DNA of 64,000 nt from assembly GCF_000521505.1 (NCBI RefSeq), contig NZ_CP003915.1, positions 868,001 through 932,000 of the forward strand, given 5' to 3'. How positions within the stretch are numbered: the first letter of the stretch is position 1; each line of letters begins with the position of its first letter. The notes beneath the pieces are model-generated. The model was given only the letters and a program-made list of their open reading frames with translations. It ran no database searches and was not told the origin of the DNA. Shown in pieces: positions 9,763 to 16,847 of this stretch. Origin of the DNA: Advenella mimigardefordensis DPN7. GTDB taxonomy: Bacteria; Pseudomonadota; Gammaproteobacteria; Burkholderiales; Burkholderiaceae_B. The position numbers and the translations under genes are program-made.

Positions 9763-10293
9763 CTAGCGATTTTTTGACTTGCGCCGCCATTCCCACGGCT
9801 CTTGCGCATTTGGATCAGACCATAGCCCACGTCGTTGACGCCGTGCCTCATTTTCTAGCACATACATTTGTGGATTTGCTAGTTCGCCTTTATACCTATT
9901 GGCCCATGCCGTACCGCCCTTCACCATAACAGCATTGATGTTGGTGAGCTGCGCGATTTGGCCAGGATCGTTCGACTTTGCATAGACTGTGCCAAGAGTT
10001 CGGCCATATCGATCGGTACCAGTTTCAATAATCTCAACTTTTTGATGAAGTATCATGCCAGAGAGGCGTCGACGCGCTCGTTGGCTGAAAGGTTGCCCAA
10101 GTTCGGGTGCGTCAATATCGGCCAATCGCACACGAATCGCTTGGAGGTTAACCAGAACGTCGATCGTGTCGCCATCTATAACGTTTATCACTTTGCCTTG
10201 AAAGTCCGCATAGGCAGGCGTGCAGAGAAGTAGTACGACGGCTATGATGGAGCGATAGGCGTATTGAATGAGACACATTGATTGAAAGTGCAT
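9763..10293 (-). CDS. Thermonuclease-family protein (staphylococcal nuclease-like), exported
   Basis: 176-aa SNase-like nuclease, predicted to cleave DNA or RNA in the periplasm or outside the cell. Residues 1-29 form a signal peptide ending TPAYA. The core shows VIDGDTI with D42, RVRLADIDAPE with R56, D59, D61 and E64, and GTDRYGRTLGTVY with R95/R98, matching the metal-binding and catalytic residues of staphylococcal nuclease. ATG at 10293 is chosen because AGGA stands 7 bases upstream and the signal peptide then has a normal length; an in-frame extension to 10356 would bury it. The gene converges on the defence cluster. Such genes are common plasmid and element cargo. Confidence 0.9.
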   Translation of the reverse strand: MHFQSMCLIQYAYRSIIAVVLLLCTPAYADFQGKVINVIDGDTIDVLVNLQAIRVRLADIDAPELGQPFSQRARRRLSGMILHQKVEIIETGTDRYGRTLGTVYAKSNDPGQIAQLTNINAVMVKGGTAWANRYKGELANPQMYVLENEARRQRRGLWSDPNAQEPWEWRRKSKNR

Positions 10294-10481
10294 GGGTTGT
10301 CCTGATGTGTGGGATATGAAAGCAAAGGTTGGTTTATTGAATACTTGATGTACCACATGGAAATTCAGGTAACTGATACGTTAGATTAGGAATCTGTCTA
10401 TTCATCAGGTAGGAAAGCTATTTATGAATTAACACATTGGGTTTGCCCGCATATTTCCAGGGCAGCTACTTAGGAGTCGGT

Positions 10482-11108
10482 ATGGCACGCATTGAGCTTA
10501 AGGTGCCCTTCGCCGAGAAGGATGAGGCCAAGCGGCTTGGTGCTCGCTGGGATAGTGGACGAAAGGTCTGGTATGTGCCAGACGGCATAGATGCGAGCGC
10601 TTTTAGCAGATGGTTGCCGCGTGAGCCGGACATCACCGTTCGGTCAGGTAGTTATTTCATTGCACAAACCACTAAGATTTGCTGGAGATGCAGCAAATCT
10701 ACGAGCGTGTTTGGTTTCATACTGCCCGCCGGCCACGAATCGCTAGAATACGACAATGAGGATGAGGAGCCGGATACGTGGTATCGGCACGAGGAACCAA
10801 CTATTGTTCACTACGTCGACAATCTTTTGCCAGCAATTGCCGCACGCATCAAAGCATTGACTCCGCACTACCGCATTGATTTCAGCAAAACCACGAAAAG
10901 CTCGTACTGGATGAACCACTGCGAGCATTGCGGCATGAAGCAGGGGGACTTCGAGATGTACTGCGACCCTGGGGGGACATTCTATCCGATGGATGAAGAT
11001 GACGCTTCGCTGATTCTTTTGCATAAGTTTGCTGAGCCGTTTGGTTGCACTGGTAGTCGTATGTACGGCGATTTTCCCTTTGAATACATGCGGGGCGCCC
11101 GGTTATAG
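10482..11108 (+). CDS. DUF5710-type protein with zinc-ribbon-like cysteines
   Basis: 208-aa protein. Residues 1-45 (MARIELKVPFAEKDEAKRLG, then ARWD and VWYVPDG) match the short DUF5710 module found in plasmid and element proteins, often next to DNA-processing domains. The rest is unusual: CWRC at 67-70 and CEHC at 147-150 plus C161 suggest a metal-binding fold split by an acidic linker (EYDNEDEEPD). TAGGAG lies just upstream of the ATG at 10482, which fixes the start. It is divergent from the thermonuclease gene. Function is unknown; a DNA-associated role is plausible. Confidence 0.75.
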   Translation: MARIELKVPFAEKDEAKRLGARWDSGRKVWYVPDGIDASAFSRWLPREPDITVRSGSYFIAQTTKICWRCSKSTSVFGFILPAGHESLEYDNEDEEPDTWYRHEEPTIVHYVDNLLPAIAARIKALTPHYRIDFSKTTKSSYWMNHCEHCGMKQGDFEMYCDPGGTFYPMDEDDASLILLHKFAEPFGCTGSRMYGDFPFEYMRGARL

Positions 11109-11197
11109 AGGAACTCGTCCGAAATCATGGTGTCTCAAGTACGATCATCTGCACAGCTTGTGAGGTAGCTTGACCTACAAATGAAGGAGTTTGAAAA

Positions 11198-11437
11198 ATG
11201 ACGGAATCCGTTGTTGATAGTATCTATGGCGCAAAAATGGCATCCACTGAATCACTAATCGCTTTGGCTGCTGAAGGTAGTGACTTTGCTCGTCAGGAGC
11301 TGCGCCATCGGCTACCCAACCACGTTGACGAATTGTTGCGTATCTATCTGGCAGCATATCCAGGGGCAGGGCAGTCAGATGCTGCAGTTGCTGCGCTCGA
11401 AGAAATAAAACGTACTGTTGGTACTTCCAACGACTAA
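11198..11437 (+). CDS. Small hypothetical protein
   Basis: 79 aa, soluble, mainly helical, starting MTESVVDSIYGAKMAS and ending TVGTSND. A strong AAGGAG lies 10 bases upstream of the ATG, supporting real translation. I recognise no domain. It sits 89 bases after the DUF5710-type gene on the same strand and before the GC-rich non-coding block. It is typical of small accessory genes on integrated elements. Confidence 0.6.
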   Translation: MTESVVDSIYGAKMASTESLIALAAEGSDFARQELRHRLPNHVDELLRIYLAAYPGAGQSDAAVAALEEIKRTVGTSND

Positions 11438-11963
11438 TAGCGCGGTTCTATATCCATGCCTCCGGCACTATAACGGGGGCATTTCTCTTTGACTCTACCT
11501 GTTTTGGGTTAGAGCATTCTTTTATCCGTTTCTCATATCTTCACGCTTGATGGCGCTACGCACTACGGTGTGCCTGCGCCATCGGCGAATTTTGAGCAGC
11601 GCCAACGGCACTGCATTAAGCGCTCGCCGCGCGGCCGGGATTCGCAGTCAGTTCTATTTTGCCTCTGATTCCGTTACCGAGAGCTCGCCGCCCTGAGCTG
11701 CCGACGTGTACCACTGCGCTTCTTCCTGCAAGGGGTACGCTTCGCCGTGTACTCACCCGGTCCCTGCGCTTCGCTCCGGGCTGCGGCTTGCGTTCCCGCC
11801 CCTTTCCGGTCGGCGCTACGTGGTTCTCGACGGCAAGGCGACGAACTCACGGCAACGGTGGCAAACCGAGGCTAGCGTAGAACTGCGATACCGAAATTTC
11901 TACGTACAGGCTCTGAATCTTCGGCCCCGGTAGCCAGAGTAAATCATTTTTCAGGAGCAAAAG
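11438..11963. other. 526-base non-coding stretch with a GC-rich block ahead of radC
   Basis: No convincing gene is seen. Bases about 11,540-11,935 are markedly GC-rich inside an otherwise AT-rich region and full of short CGCTTCG/GCGCTTCGC-like motifs. The two frames that stay open through it encode Arg/Pro-rich low-complexity sequence without a ribosome site. Similar GC-rich leaders occur in front of accessory genes of betaproteobacterial integrative elements; this is a recollection. The last bases carry CAGGAG, the radC ribosome binding site. Confidence 0.5.
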
Positions 11964-12497
11964 ATGTATCAGGAAGGAAGTGTTCAAGCCCTTGGGTATG
12001 ACGATATGAACGAAGCGCAACCGTTATATGTACGCAGCCCCAGGGGTCGCTATCGTTTGGCCACTGACTCGCAGGTTCTTGCTGCTGCTCGTATTGCAGC
12101 AGAAAGCCTGATTGCATGCGGATCGCAATTCAATGCGCCCGGTCGAGTCAAAGCATTCTTTCAGGCAAAGCTTTGCGGTCTGGGTCATGAGTGCTTGGCC
12201 GTCGTCTATTTGAACGCGCAGTTGAAGGTGATTAAGTATATCGAGCGCTCGCACGGCACATTGTCGCAAGCTAGCGAATATCCGCGCGAAATCGTGAAAA
12301 CCGCCTTACGTTTGAATGCTGCGGGACTAATTATGTCGCACAACCACCCATCAGGTATAGCGGAGCCCAGCGCTACCGACCTTTCACTAACGCGTCATCT
12401 GAAACAGGCATTGGATTTGATTGAAGTACGTTTGATTGATCACATTATTGTTGCAGGCAACACCGCGATATCGCTAGCCGAACGCGCCCAGATATAA
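11964..12497 (+). CDS. radC: RadC-family JAB/MPN domain protein, mobile-element type
   Basis: 177 aa. The JAMM metal-site signature is complete: E76, H126-N-H128, P-S-G and D139 (H-x-H-x10-D). Chromosomal RadC proteins are about 220-230 aa with an N-terminal helix-hairpin-helix part; this one lacks that part, like the short copies on plasmids, phages and integrative elements. CAGGAG precedes the ATG. The cellular role of RadC is not settled, and a repair role is doubtful. Its presence supports a mobile origin for this region. Confidence 0.92.
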   Translation: MYQEGSVQALGYDDMNEAQPLYVRSPRGRYRLATDSQVLAAARIAAESLIACGSQFNAPGRVKAFFQAKLCGLGHECLAVVYLNAQLKVIKYIERSHGTLSQASEYPREIVKTALRLNAAGLIMSHNHPSGIAEPSATDLSLTRHLKQALDLIEVRLIDHIIVAGNTAISLAERAQI

Positions 12498-12547
12498 TTT
12501 TGCTTGGTGCCCTATCCTCAGCGGTTAGGGCAAATTTGCTAAAAACA

Positions 12548-12595
12548 GCAACTACAGTTTACATATTAATCAATTAGCAACTATAATTGACATAT
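12548..12595 (+). promoter_or_regulatory. Promoter and direct-repeat operator of the first toxin-antitoxin operon
   Basis: TTTACA (12558-12563) and TATAAT (12582-12587) are 18 bases apart, a strong sigma-70 promoter. The ATG of the toxin starts only 7 bases after the -10 box, so the transcript is nearly leaderless. Two 19-base direct repeats, gcaactacagtttacatat (12548-12566) and gcaactataattgacatat (12577-12595), differ at four positions and cover both promoter boxes. They are a natural site for autoregulation by the antitoxin or complex. Confidence 0.7.
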
Positions 12596-12890
12596 GATCG
12601 AAGTTATTAAATCCGATGTTTTCGACCGCTGGCTTAACTCGCTGAAGGATCGCCAAGCACGGGCAAGGGTACAAACCCGCATTCGGCGGCTCAGCCTGGG
12701 TAATCCTGGCGATGTTAAGCCAGTCGGTGGGGGTGTTTCCGAGATGAGAATCGATTATGGCCCTGGGTATCGCCTATATTACATGCAGCGCGGTCCGGTG
12801 GTTGTGGTGTTGCTCTGTGGCGGCGACAAGCGTACTCAAAGCCGTGACATTGCCCACGCAAAGGTAATAGCCACACAATGGAAGGAGTAA
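12594..12890 (+). CDS. RelE/ParE-superfamily toxin (putative addiction module killer protein)
   Basis: 98 aa. The fold signature runs from FDRWLNSLKDRQARARVQTR through GGGVSEMRIDYGPGYRLYY to VVLLCGGDKRTQSRDI, characteristic of the addiction-module killer family related to HI1419/PumA. Members block growth, often by mRNA cleavage. No ribosome binding site precedes the ATG, in line with a near-leaderless message. The toxin-first order with the antitoxin 5 bases downstream is usual for this family. It appears intact. Confidence 0.9.
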   Translation: MIEVIKSDVFDRWLNSLKDRQARARVQTRIRRLSLGNPGDVKPVGGGVSEMRIDYGPGYRLYYMQRGPVVVVLLCGGDKRTQSRDIAHAKVIATQWKE

Positions 12891-12895
12891 ACAAG

Positions 12896-13204
12896 ATGGA
12901 CGTTAAATTTAGCCGCTACGACACGGCTGATTATCTCAAGAGCGAAGAAGATATCGTTGCCTACCTTGATGCCGTAATGGAAGACGGAGAACCCGGCCTA
13001 ATTGCGGCTGCGCTTGGTGATGTCGCACGAGCCAGAAATTTGAGTCAACTTGCGCGTGATGTCGGTATGAGCCGTCAGGGGCTAGATAAGGCCCTTTCTG
13101 GCGAAGGCAATCCTAGCCTTGCGACAGTGTTAAAAGTTGCTCAGGCACTTGGTTTACGCTTGTCGTGGAAAGTGGATAATGCCAGCCATTCCACTGGCGT
13201 ATAA
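12896..13204 (+). CDS. Antitoxin with Xre-like helix-turn-helix (addiction module antidote)
   Basis: 102 aa. The C-terminal half has the HTH ARNLSQLARDVGMSRQGLDK followed by NPSLATVLKVAQALGL, matching the HI1420/PumB-type antidote family. The N-terminal part (FSRYDTADYLKSEEDIVAYL) would wrap the toxin. The start at 12896 is chosen because GGAG lies 8 bases upstream; an ATG at 12878 inside the toxin gene is less likely. It probably represses its own promoter at the repeats at 12548-12595. Confidence 0.9.
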   Translation: MDVKFSRYDTADYLKSEEDIVAYLDAVMEDGEPGLIAAALGDVARARNLSQLARDVGMSRQGLDKALSGEGNPSLATVLKVAQALGLRLSWKVDNASHSTGV

Positions 13205-13557
13205 AGGAAAATTGCCGATTTTTGGCTGTGCCCGGCTATAAATCGAAAACGTGCTATTGATCCCAGGCGTTGCCTGGGCCCAACTATGGGACTTTGCATG
13301 ACCCTTAAAAGGGCCCTGCGGTTGCCTTCAATTCCCCAAATTCGCTGCCCGCTCATTTGTGGCCTTAAAGGCAACACACATGACGCACCCGTAACCGGGT
13401 TCAAAACCCTTTATACATGCGGGTTTCGTGATTATGGGTCGGATCGGCGGTGTGGTACATATAGCGCTACAAATGGGTCGAAACGCATGTCATACGTGAA
13501 AATTTGGTACCACATCTGTGGATCAAATGCGCGTAGACAGTCCAGCGTTTTCGCACA

Positions 13558-13673
13558 TACACCCAAAATACACCGGCTATACACTTGTGCAACACCACTT
13601 ATACACCAACTCTACACAAACAATACACCAGCGAAACACCGGCTACACACCAAAAATCCACCAGCCATACACC
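13558..13673 (+). repeat. Eleven TACACC-type hexamers at exact 11-bp spacing
   Basis: Hexamers start at 13558, 13569, 13580, 13591, 13602, 13613, 13624, 13635, 13646, 13657 and 13668. They read TACACC, TACACC, TACACT, AACACC, TACACC, TACACA, TACACC, AACACC, CACACC, TCCACC and TACACC. The 5-base spacers vary, although units 2 and 8 share GGCTA. Eleven base pairs is close to one helical turn, so the sites face one side of the DNA. The period is not a multiple of three, so coding does not explain it. Arrays of 11-bp direct repeats are known as centromere-like sites bound by ribbon-helix-helix ParR in plasmid R1 parC. Here the nearest RHH gene starts 132 bases downstream. Confidence 0.85.
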
Positions 13674-13752
13674 ATTCAGCTCGAAGAGGGCGGCAAGGCG
13701 AAAAATTTAGGACTAATTTATCGCCCCCGAAAGTGCACAGTCGAACTCGACT

Positions 13753-13793
13753 GTATCTCGAATGAGATACATATTAGAGTATATCTGACTCTA
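13753..13793. promoter_or_regulatory. Two palindromic operator candidates upstream of the RHH antitoxin
   Basis: GTATCTC (13753-13759) and GAGATAC (13764-13770) form a perfect palindrome around gaat. TAGAGT (13775-13780) and ACTCTA (13788-13793) form a second around a 7-base spacer. They end 11 bases before the antitoxin ATG at 13805. RelB/DinJ-type antitoxins repress their own operons at such paired palindromes, so autoregulation is the simplest reading. Confidence 0.65.
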
Positions 13794-13804
13794 GGAAAAT
13801 TACG

Positions 13805-14104
13805 ATGGCTGCGCAAACATCTATGTTGCACATCCGTGTAGATGAAAAATTGAAGGCCGATGCGACCGAAAAACTGGCCAATGTTGGTTTGTCCGTCTCG
13901 GATGCTGTGCGGATATTCCTCACCCGCGTAACCAAGGAGGGCGGGTTACCGGCGGGTTTGGCCACTGACCCAGAAGCGCATGACAAATGGTTCCGAGCCA
14001 AGGTGCATGAAGCCTTGACCGATAATCGGCCGAGCGTAGCACATCAGCAGGTCATGGACGAGATACAAGCTTTAATTGACAGGAAGCGCGGTGTCCGACA
14101 TTGA
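13805..14104 (+). CDS. RelB/DinJ-type ribbon-helix-helix antitoxin
   Basis: 99 aa. The N-terminus SMLHIRVDEKLKADATEKLA, followed by VGLSVSDAVRIFLTRV, is the RHH DNA-binding and dimerisation signature of RelB/DinJ antitoxins. The C-terminal half would bind the toxin. AGGA precedes the ATG. It overlaps the toxin start by 14 bases, the usual coupled arrangement, but that toxin gene is frameshifted. The antitoxin is therefore probably an orphan kept as a regulator or as anti-addiction protection. Confidence 0.9.
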   Translation: MAAQTSMLHIRVDEKLKADATEKLANVGLSVSDAVRIFLTRVTKEGGLPAGLATDPEAHDKWFRAKVHEALTDNRPSVAHQQVMDEIQALIDRKRGVRH

Positions 14105-14377
14105 ATGGTTGCAGTTGGCCCGGGACGATCTATTGGCAATTGTCGATTACATTTCAGACGACAGTCCCGCCGCCGCGCAAAGCTAGAAGACGAAATTGAG
14201 ATCAAGGTAGCGAAGCTGCCGGCGCATCCGAGGCTATACCGGGTTGGACGGATAGAGGGCACGCGGGAAATAGTCGTCCGGACGAATTACGTTGTCGTGT
14301 ACATGGAAAACCCCTTTACCTTACGTATCTTACGGGTGCTGCACGCAGCGCAGCAATGGCCGCCGGCTGAGGAGTAG
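14091..14377 (+). pseudogene. Frameshifted RelE/ParE-family toxin gene
   Basis: Translation from GTG at 14091 (AGGA 6 bases upstream) reads SDIEWLQLARDDLLAIVDYI and then SDDSPAAAQS before a TAG at 14184-14186. The next frame continues the same protein without a break, as KLEDEIEIKVAKLPAHPRLY then RVGRIEGTRE to the stop at 14375-14377. Joined, the two frames give a complete ParE/RelE toxin of about 95 residues. One base appears to be missing near 14181-14183, between CAA-AG and CTA-GAA. As read, the gene yields a 31-residue fragment without the catalytic C-terminal part. A sequencing error cannot be excluded. Confidence 0.85.
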
Positions 14378-14769
14378 GGGTATGGATAGGAGAAATCGCA
14401 TATAAGTATGAACCTCGAAAACCATACTTAGGTTCAACGTGTTGGATCCCGCGAATCCAAACTAGCTTATTCGTTGCGCACGGACAACGCCAACTCAGGC
14501 CCTAGGCTTGTCAGACAACCATTACTCAGCTAATATCAGCAGACCGACATAAAAATCGGTCTTTTCTATTATTCAATCACCACCTAAAGGGAGTCAGTCA
14601 ATGGCAACAGCACATAACTTTTTCCCGCTCAGCGTCCCGCAACATTAAGTCGGTTCTCGTTTAGGTCGGCGCTCATCTCCAAGACGCAGCCTTACATTTA
14701 AAGCGCAGCATTCAGCACTCCGATGTTTTCGGGGCACATGCCTGTTGTCGTCAATCTTCTCCTTACGGA
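14378..14769. other. 392-base intergenic region at the end of the accessory region
   Basis: No gene is convincing here. Seen are an inverted repeat TAAGTATG/CATACTTA (14403-14410 and 14423-14430), a stem TTGGAT/ATCCAA with a 7-base loop (14442-14460), and the terminator at 14541. A 15-codon frame (ATG at 14601, TAA ending 14648, peptide MATAHNFFPLSVPQH) has AAGGGAG 6-7 bases upstream. The rest, 14650-14769, shows nothing recognisable. Composition shifts toward the GC-richer backbone here, so an element boundary may lie in this stretch. Confidence 0.5.
14541..14568 (+). terminator. Intrinsic terminator after the second toxin-antitoxin locus
   Basis: Arms AGACCGA (14541-14547) and TCGGTCT (14556-14562) pair perfectly around an 8-base A-rich loop and run into ttttctatt. 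This is a standard rho-independent terminator on the plus strand. It lies 164 bases after the broken toxin gene and about 200 bases before the ABC exporter gene, separating accessory from core-like transcription. Confidence 0.8.
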
Positions 14770-16647
14770 ATGCCGGAAGCTCACAAGGCGGCCGGGATGT
14801 CATCAATGATTCAGAAAAAACTTGATTTTCGTAGCCACGCTTTTCGAAGCGTATTGTCTTTTACCCTTTCTCATTGGCGCAAGCAGCCCTTGCGGGTCAC
14901 AGTCATCGCAGGCCTGGTGTTGCTGTCTGCCGTTGCGGATGTGCTCACGCCATTGTATGCGGGGCGGCTGATTGATGCGGTTGCCTCAAATGTGCACAGC
15001 ACCGATATTGCCTGGGATGCCGCTATTTTTGCCTTCTGGGTGCTGACTGCACTGGGCCTGAGCGGTACCCTGTGCCGGGAACTGACGTTCCTGGGCATTA
15101 CAGCACTCACTCTGAAAATGATGAGTGAAATTGCTTCCGATGCATTCCACCGGGTGCAGCGTTTTTCCACGGATTGGCACGCCAATAGTTTTGCCGGGTC
15201 TACTGTCAGAAAAATTACCCGAGGCATGTGGGCGATAGATCTGTTGAACGATACCTTGCTGGTGGCATTACTGCCTTCCATAGTCATGCTGGTGGGGTCA
15301 ACCTTGCTGCTGAGCATCCAGTGGCCCGTCATGGGTCTGGTCGTCGGACTCGGTTCGGTCATCTATATTGGCGTGACTATTTTTCTATCGCTGGCTTACG
15401 TTGCGCCTGCTGCGAGTCTGGCCAATACCTGGGACACCAGGATGGGTGGGGCACTGGCCGATGCGATCAGTTGTAATTCGGTGGTCAAGGCATTTGGTGC
15501 CGAGACCAGAGAGGAAGACCGGCTCAGGCGTGTCATAGACAAATGGCGCCGTCGCACGCGTCGCACCTGGATCCGTGGCACGATCAACGGCGGGGTGCAG
15601 GGCTTTCTGCTGGTTGTTCTGCAGACGGCGATACTTGGCGTGGCATTATATTTATGGGGCAGGAACGAGGCCAGTGTCGGCGATATTGCATTTGCACTTA
15701 CGATGTTTTTCATGTTGCAGGGGTATTTGCGTGACGTTGGCATGCACATCCGTAATCTGCAACGGGCTGTAAACGACATGGAAGAGCTGGTCGGGCTGGA
15801 AGCCCAGGCAATAGGTGTGGATGACCGTGAGCAATCAATGCCGATCATTATCCGTGACGGCCAGATCCGTTTCGAAAACGTCTCGTTCCGTTATGGCGAT
15901 CATGTGACGCCGCTGTTTGCCCATTTTTCGATGACGATTGCGGCGGGCGAACGGATCGGGCTGGTAGGACAATCGGGCTCGGGTAAATCAACCTTCGTGA
16001 AACTGATTCAACGGCTGTACGATCTGAATCAGGGGCGGATTTGTATTGACGGTCAGGACATCGCACATGCGACCCAGGCTTCGCTGCGCAACCAGATCGC
16101 CATCGTGCAGCAGGAACCCATTCTGTTTCATCGATCGCTGGCGGAAAATATTGCCTATGCGCGACCCGATGCCAGTCAGGCCGAGATAGAGATGGCAGCA
16201 CGGCTGGCCAGCGCTCATGATTTTATCGTCTCTTTGCCAAAAGGGTATGCAACGCTGGTTGGCGAGCGAGGGGTCAAGCTGTCCGGCGGTGAACGTCAGC
16301 GTATCGCCATTGCCCGGGCCTTTCTGGCTGATTGTCCGATCCTGATCCTGGACGAGGCAACCGCCAGTCTGGACAGCGAAAGCGAAGTGCTTATCCAGCA
16401 GGCCATGGAACGTCTGATGGTTGGTCGTACCACAATTGTCATCGCCCACCGCTTATCCACGGTTCGGACGCTGGATCGATTGCTGGTGCTGGAAAAGGGC
16501 AGGGTTATCGAAGAGGGCAGACACGAAGCACTGATCCGGCTTGAGGGCGGTTTGTACCGGCGGTTGTTCGAGCGACAGGCGCTGGAGCTGACCAAAGGGT
16601 TTCGTGAGCAGACGCCGCCACGTGCGTCGGCGGCCGAAGTCAGTTGA
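14770..16647 (+). CDS. ABC exporter half-transporter (fused membrane and ATPase domains)
   Basis: 625 aa. An N-terminal membrane domain with about six helices (residues 35-330) is fused to an ATPase with Walker A GQSGSGKST near 400, signature LSGGERQRIAIAR near 504, Walker B ILILDEATAS near 525 and an H-loop His in IVIAHRLST near 558. This is the MsbA/multidrug exporter layout, working as a homodimer or heterodimer in the inner membrane. The substrate is unknown. ATGs at 14770, 14797 and 14806 are all possible; none has a strong Shine-Dalgarno. No partner half is adjacent. Confidence 0.88.
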   Translation: MPEAHKAAGMSSMIQKKLDFRSHAFRSVLSFTLSHWRKQPLRVTVIAGLVLLSAVADVLTPLYAGRLIDAVASNVHSTDIAWDAAIFAFWVLTALGLSGTLCRELTFLGITALTLKMMSEIASDAFHRVQRFSTDWHANSFAGSTVRKITRGMWAIDLLNDTLLVALLPSIVMLVGSTLLLSIQWPVMGLVVGLGSVIYIGVTIFLSLAYVAPAASLANTWDTRMGGALADAISCNSVVKAFGAETREEDRLRRVIDKWRRRTRRTWIRGTINGGVQGFLLVVLQTAILGVALYLWGRNEASVGDIAFALTMFFMLQGYLRDVGMHIRNLQRAVNDMEELVGLEAQAIGVDDREQSMPIIIRDGQIRFENVSFRYGDHVTPLFAHFSMTIAAGERIGLVGQSGSGKSTFVKLIQRLYDLNQGRICIDGQDIAHATQASLRNQIAIVQQEPILFHRSLAENIAYARPDASQAEIEMAARLASAHDFIVSLPKGYATLVGERGVKLSGGERQRIAIARAFLADCPILILDEATASLDSESEVLIQQAMERLMVGRTTIVIAHRLSTVRTLDRLLVLEKGRVIEEGRHEALIRLEGGLYRRLFERQALELTKGFREQTPPRASAAEVS

Positions 16648-16847
16648 TCAGCGGCGCCGACCTACGTCTGTCTGGCCGACGGTAAACAGCTCTGGTCGGT
16701 CGCGATTAATGGACTTAAAGACAGGCGCTACAAGGCTTGCCGTCAGTGCGGCGCGGCTGCTCAGCGATAGGCTGGGTAGCCGTGAGCAAGCGGTTGATGT
16801 CCTCATACGTTGGGCACGGTTTGACACCGAAACGCATCTGGCGACTG

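Larger units (their letters stand above)
13205..13804. other. 600-base non-coding region with hairpins, a phased repeat array and operators
   Basis: This gap holds three kinds of structure. Short perfect hairpins lie at 13262-13278, 13302-13313, 13321-13375 (outer arms GTTGCCTT/AAGGCAAC) and 13387-13409. An inverted repeat TGTGGTAC/GTACCACA occupies 13451-13458 and 13507-13514. The 11-bp phased array is at 13558-13673 and palindromic operators at 13753-13793. Two overlapping frames stay open across the array but have no ribosome site and encode only His/Thr/Pro repeats. Confidence 0.65.

Noticed and set aside
11659..11933. Two overlapping small proteins before radC
   Set aside because: Arg/Pro-rich low complexity, no Shine-Dalgarno, and both frames open only because the block is GC-rich.
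13558..13673. CRISPR array
   Set aside because: Units are 11 bases with 6-base repeats; there are no 20-40-base repeats and spacers and no cas genes.
13286..13841. Two overlapping plus-strand frames (13286-13765 and 13518-13841) rich in His, Thr and Pro
   Set aside because: They only read through the 11-base array, have no ribosome site, and an 11-base period cannot keep one protein repeat in frame.
14442..14460. tRNA fragment or attachment site based on a 6-base stem with a 7-base loop
   Set aside because: The loop CCCGCGA does not match the TTCRANY T-loop and no acceptor or anticodon stem is found around it.
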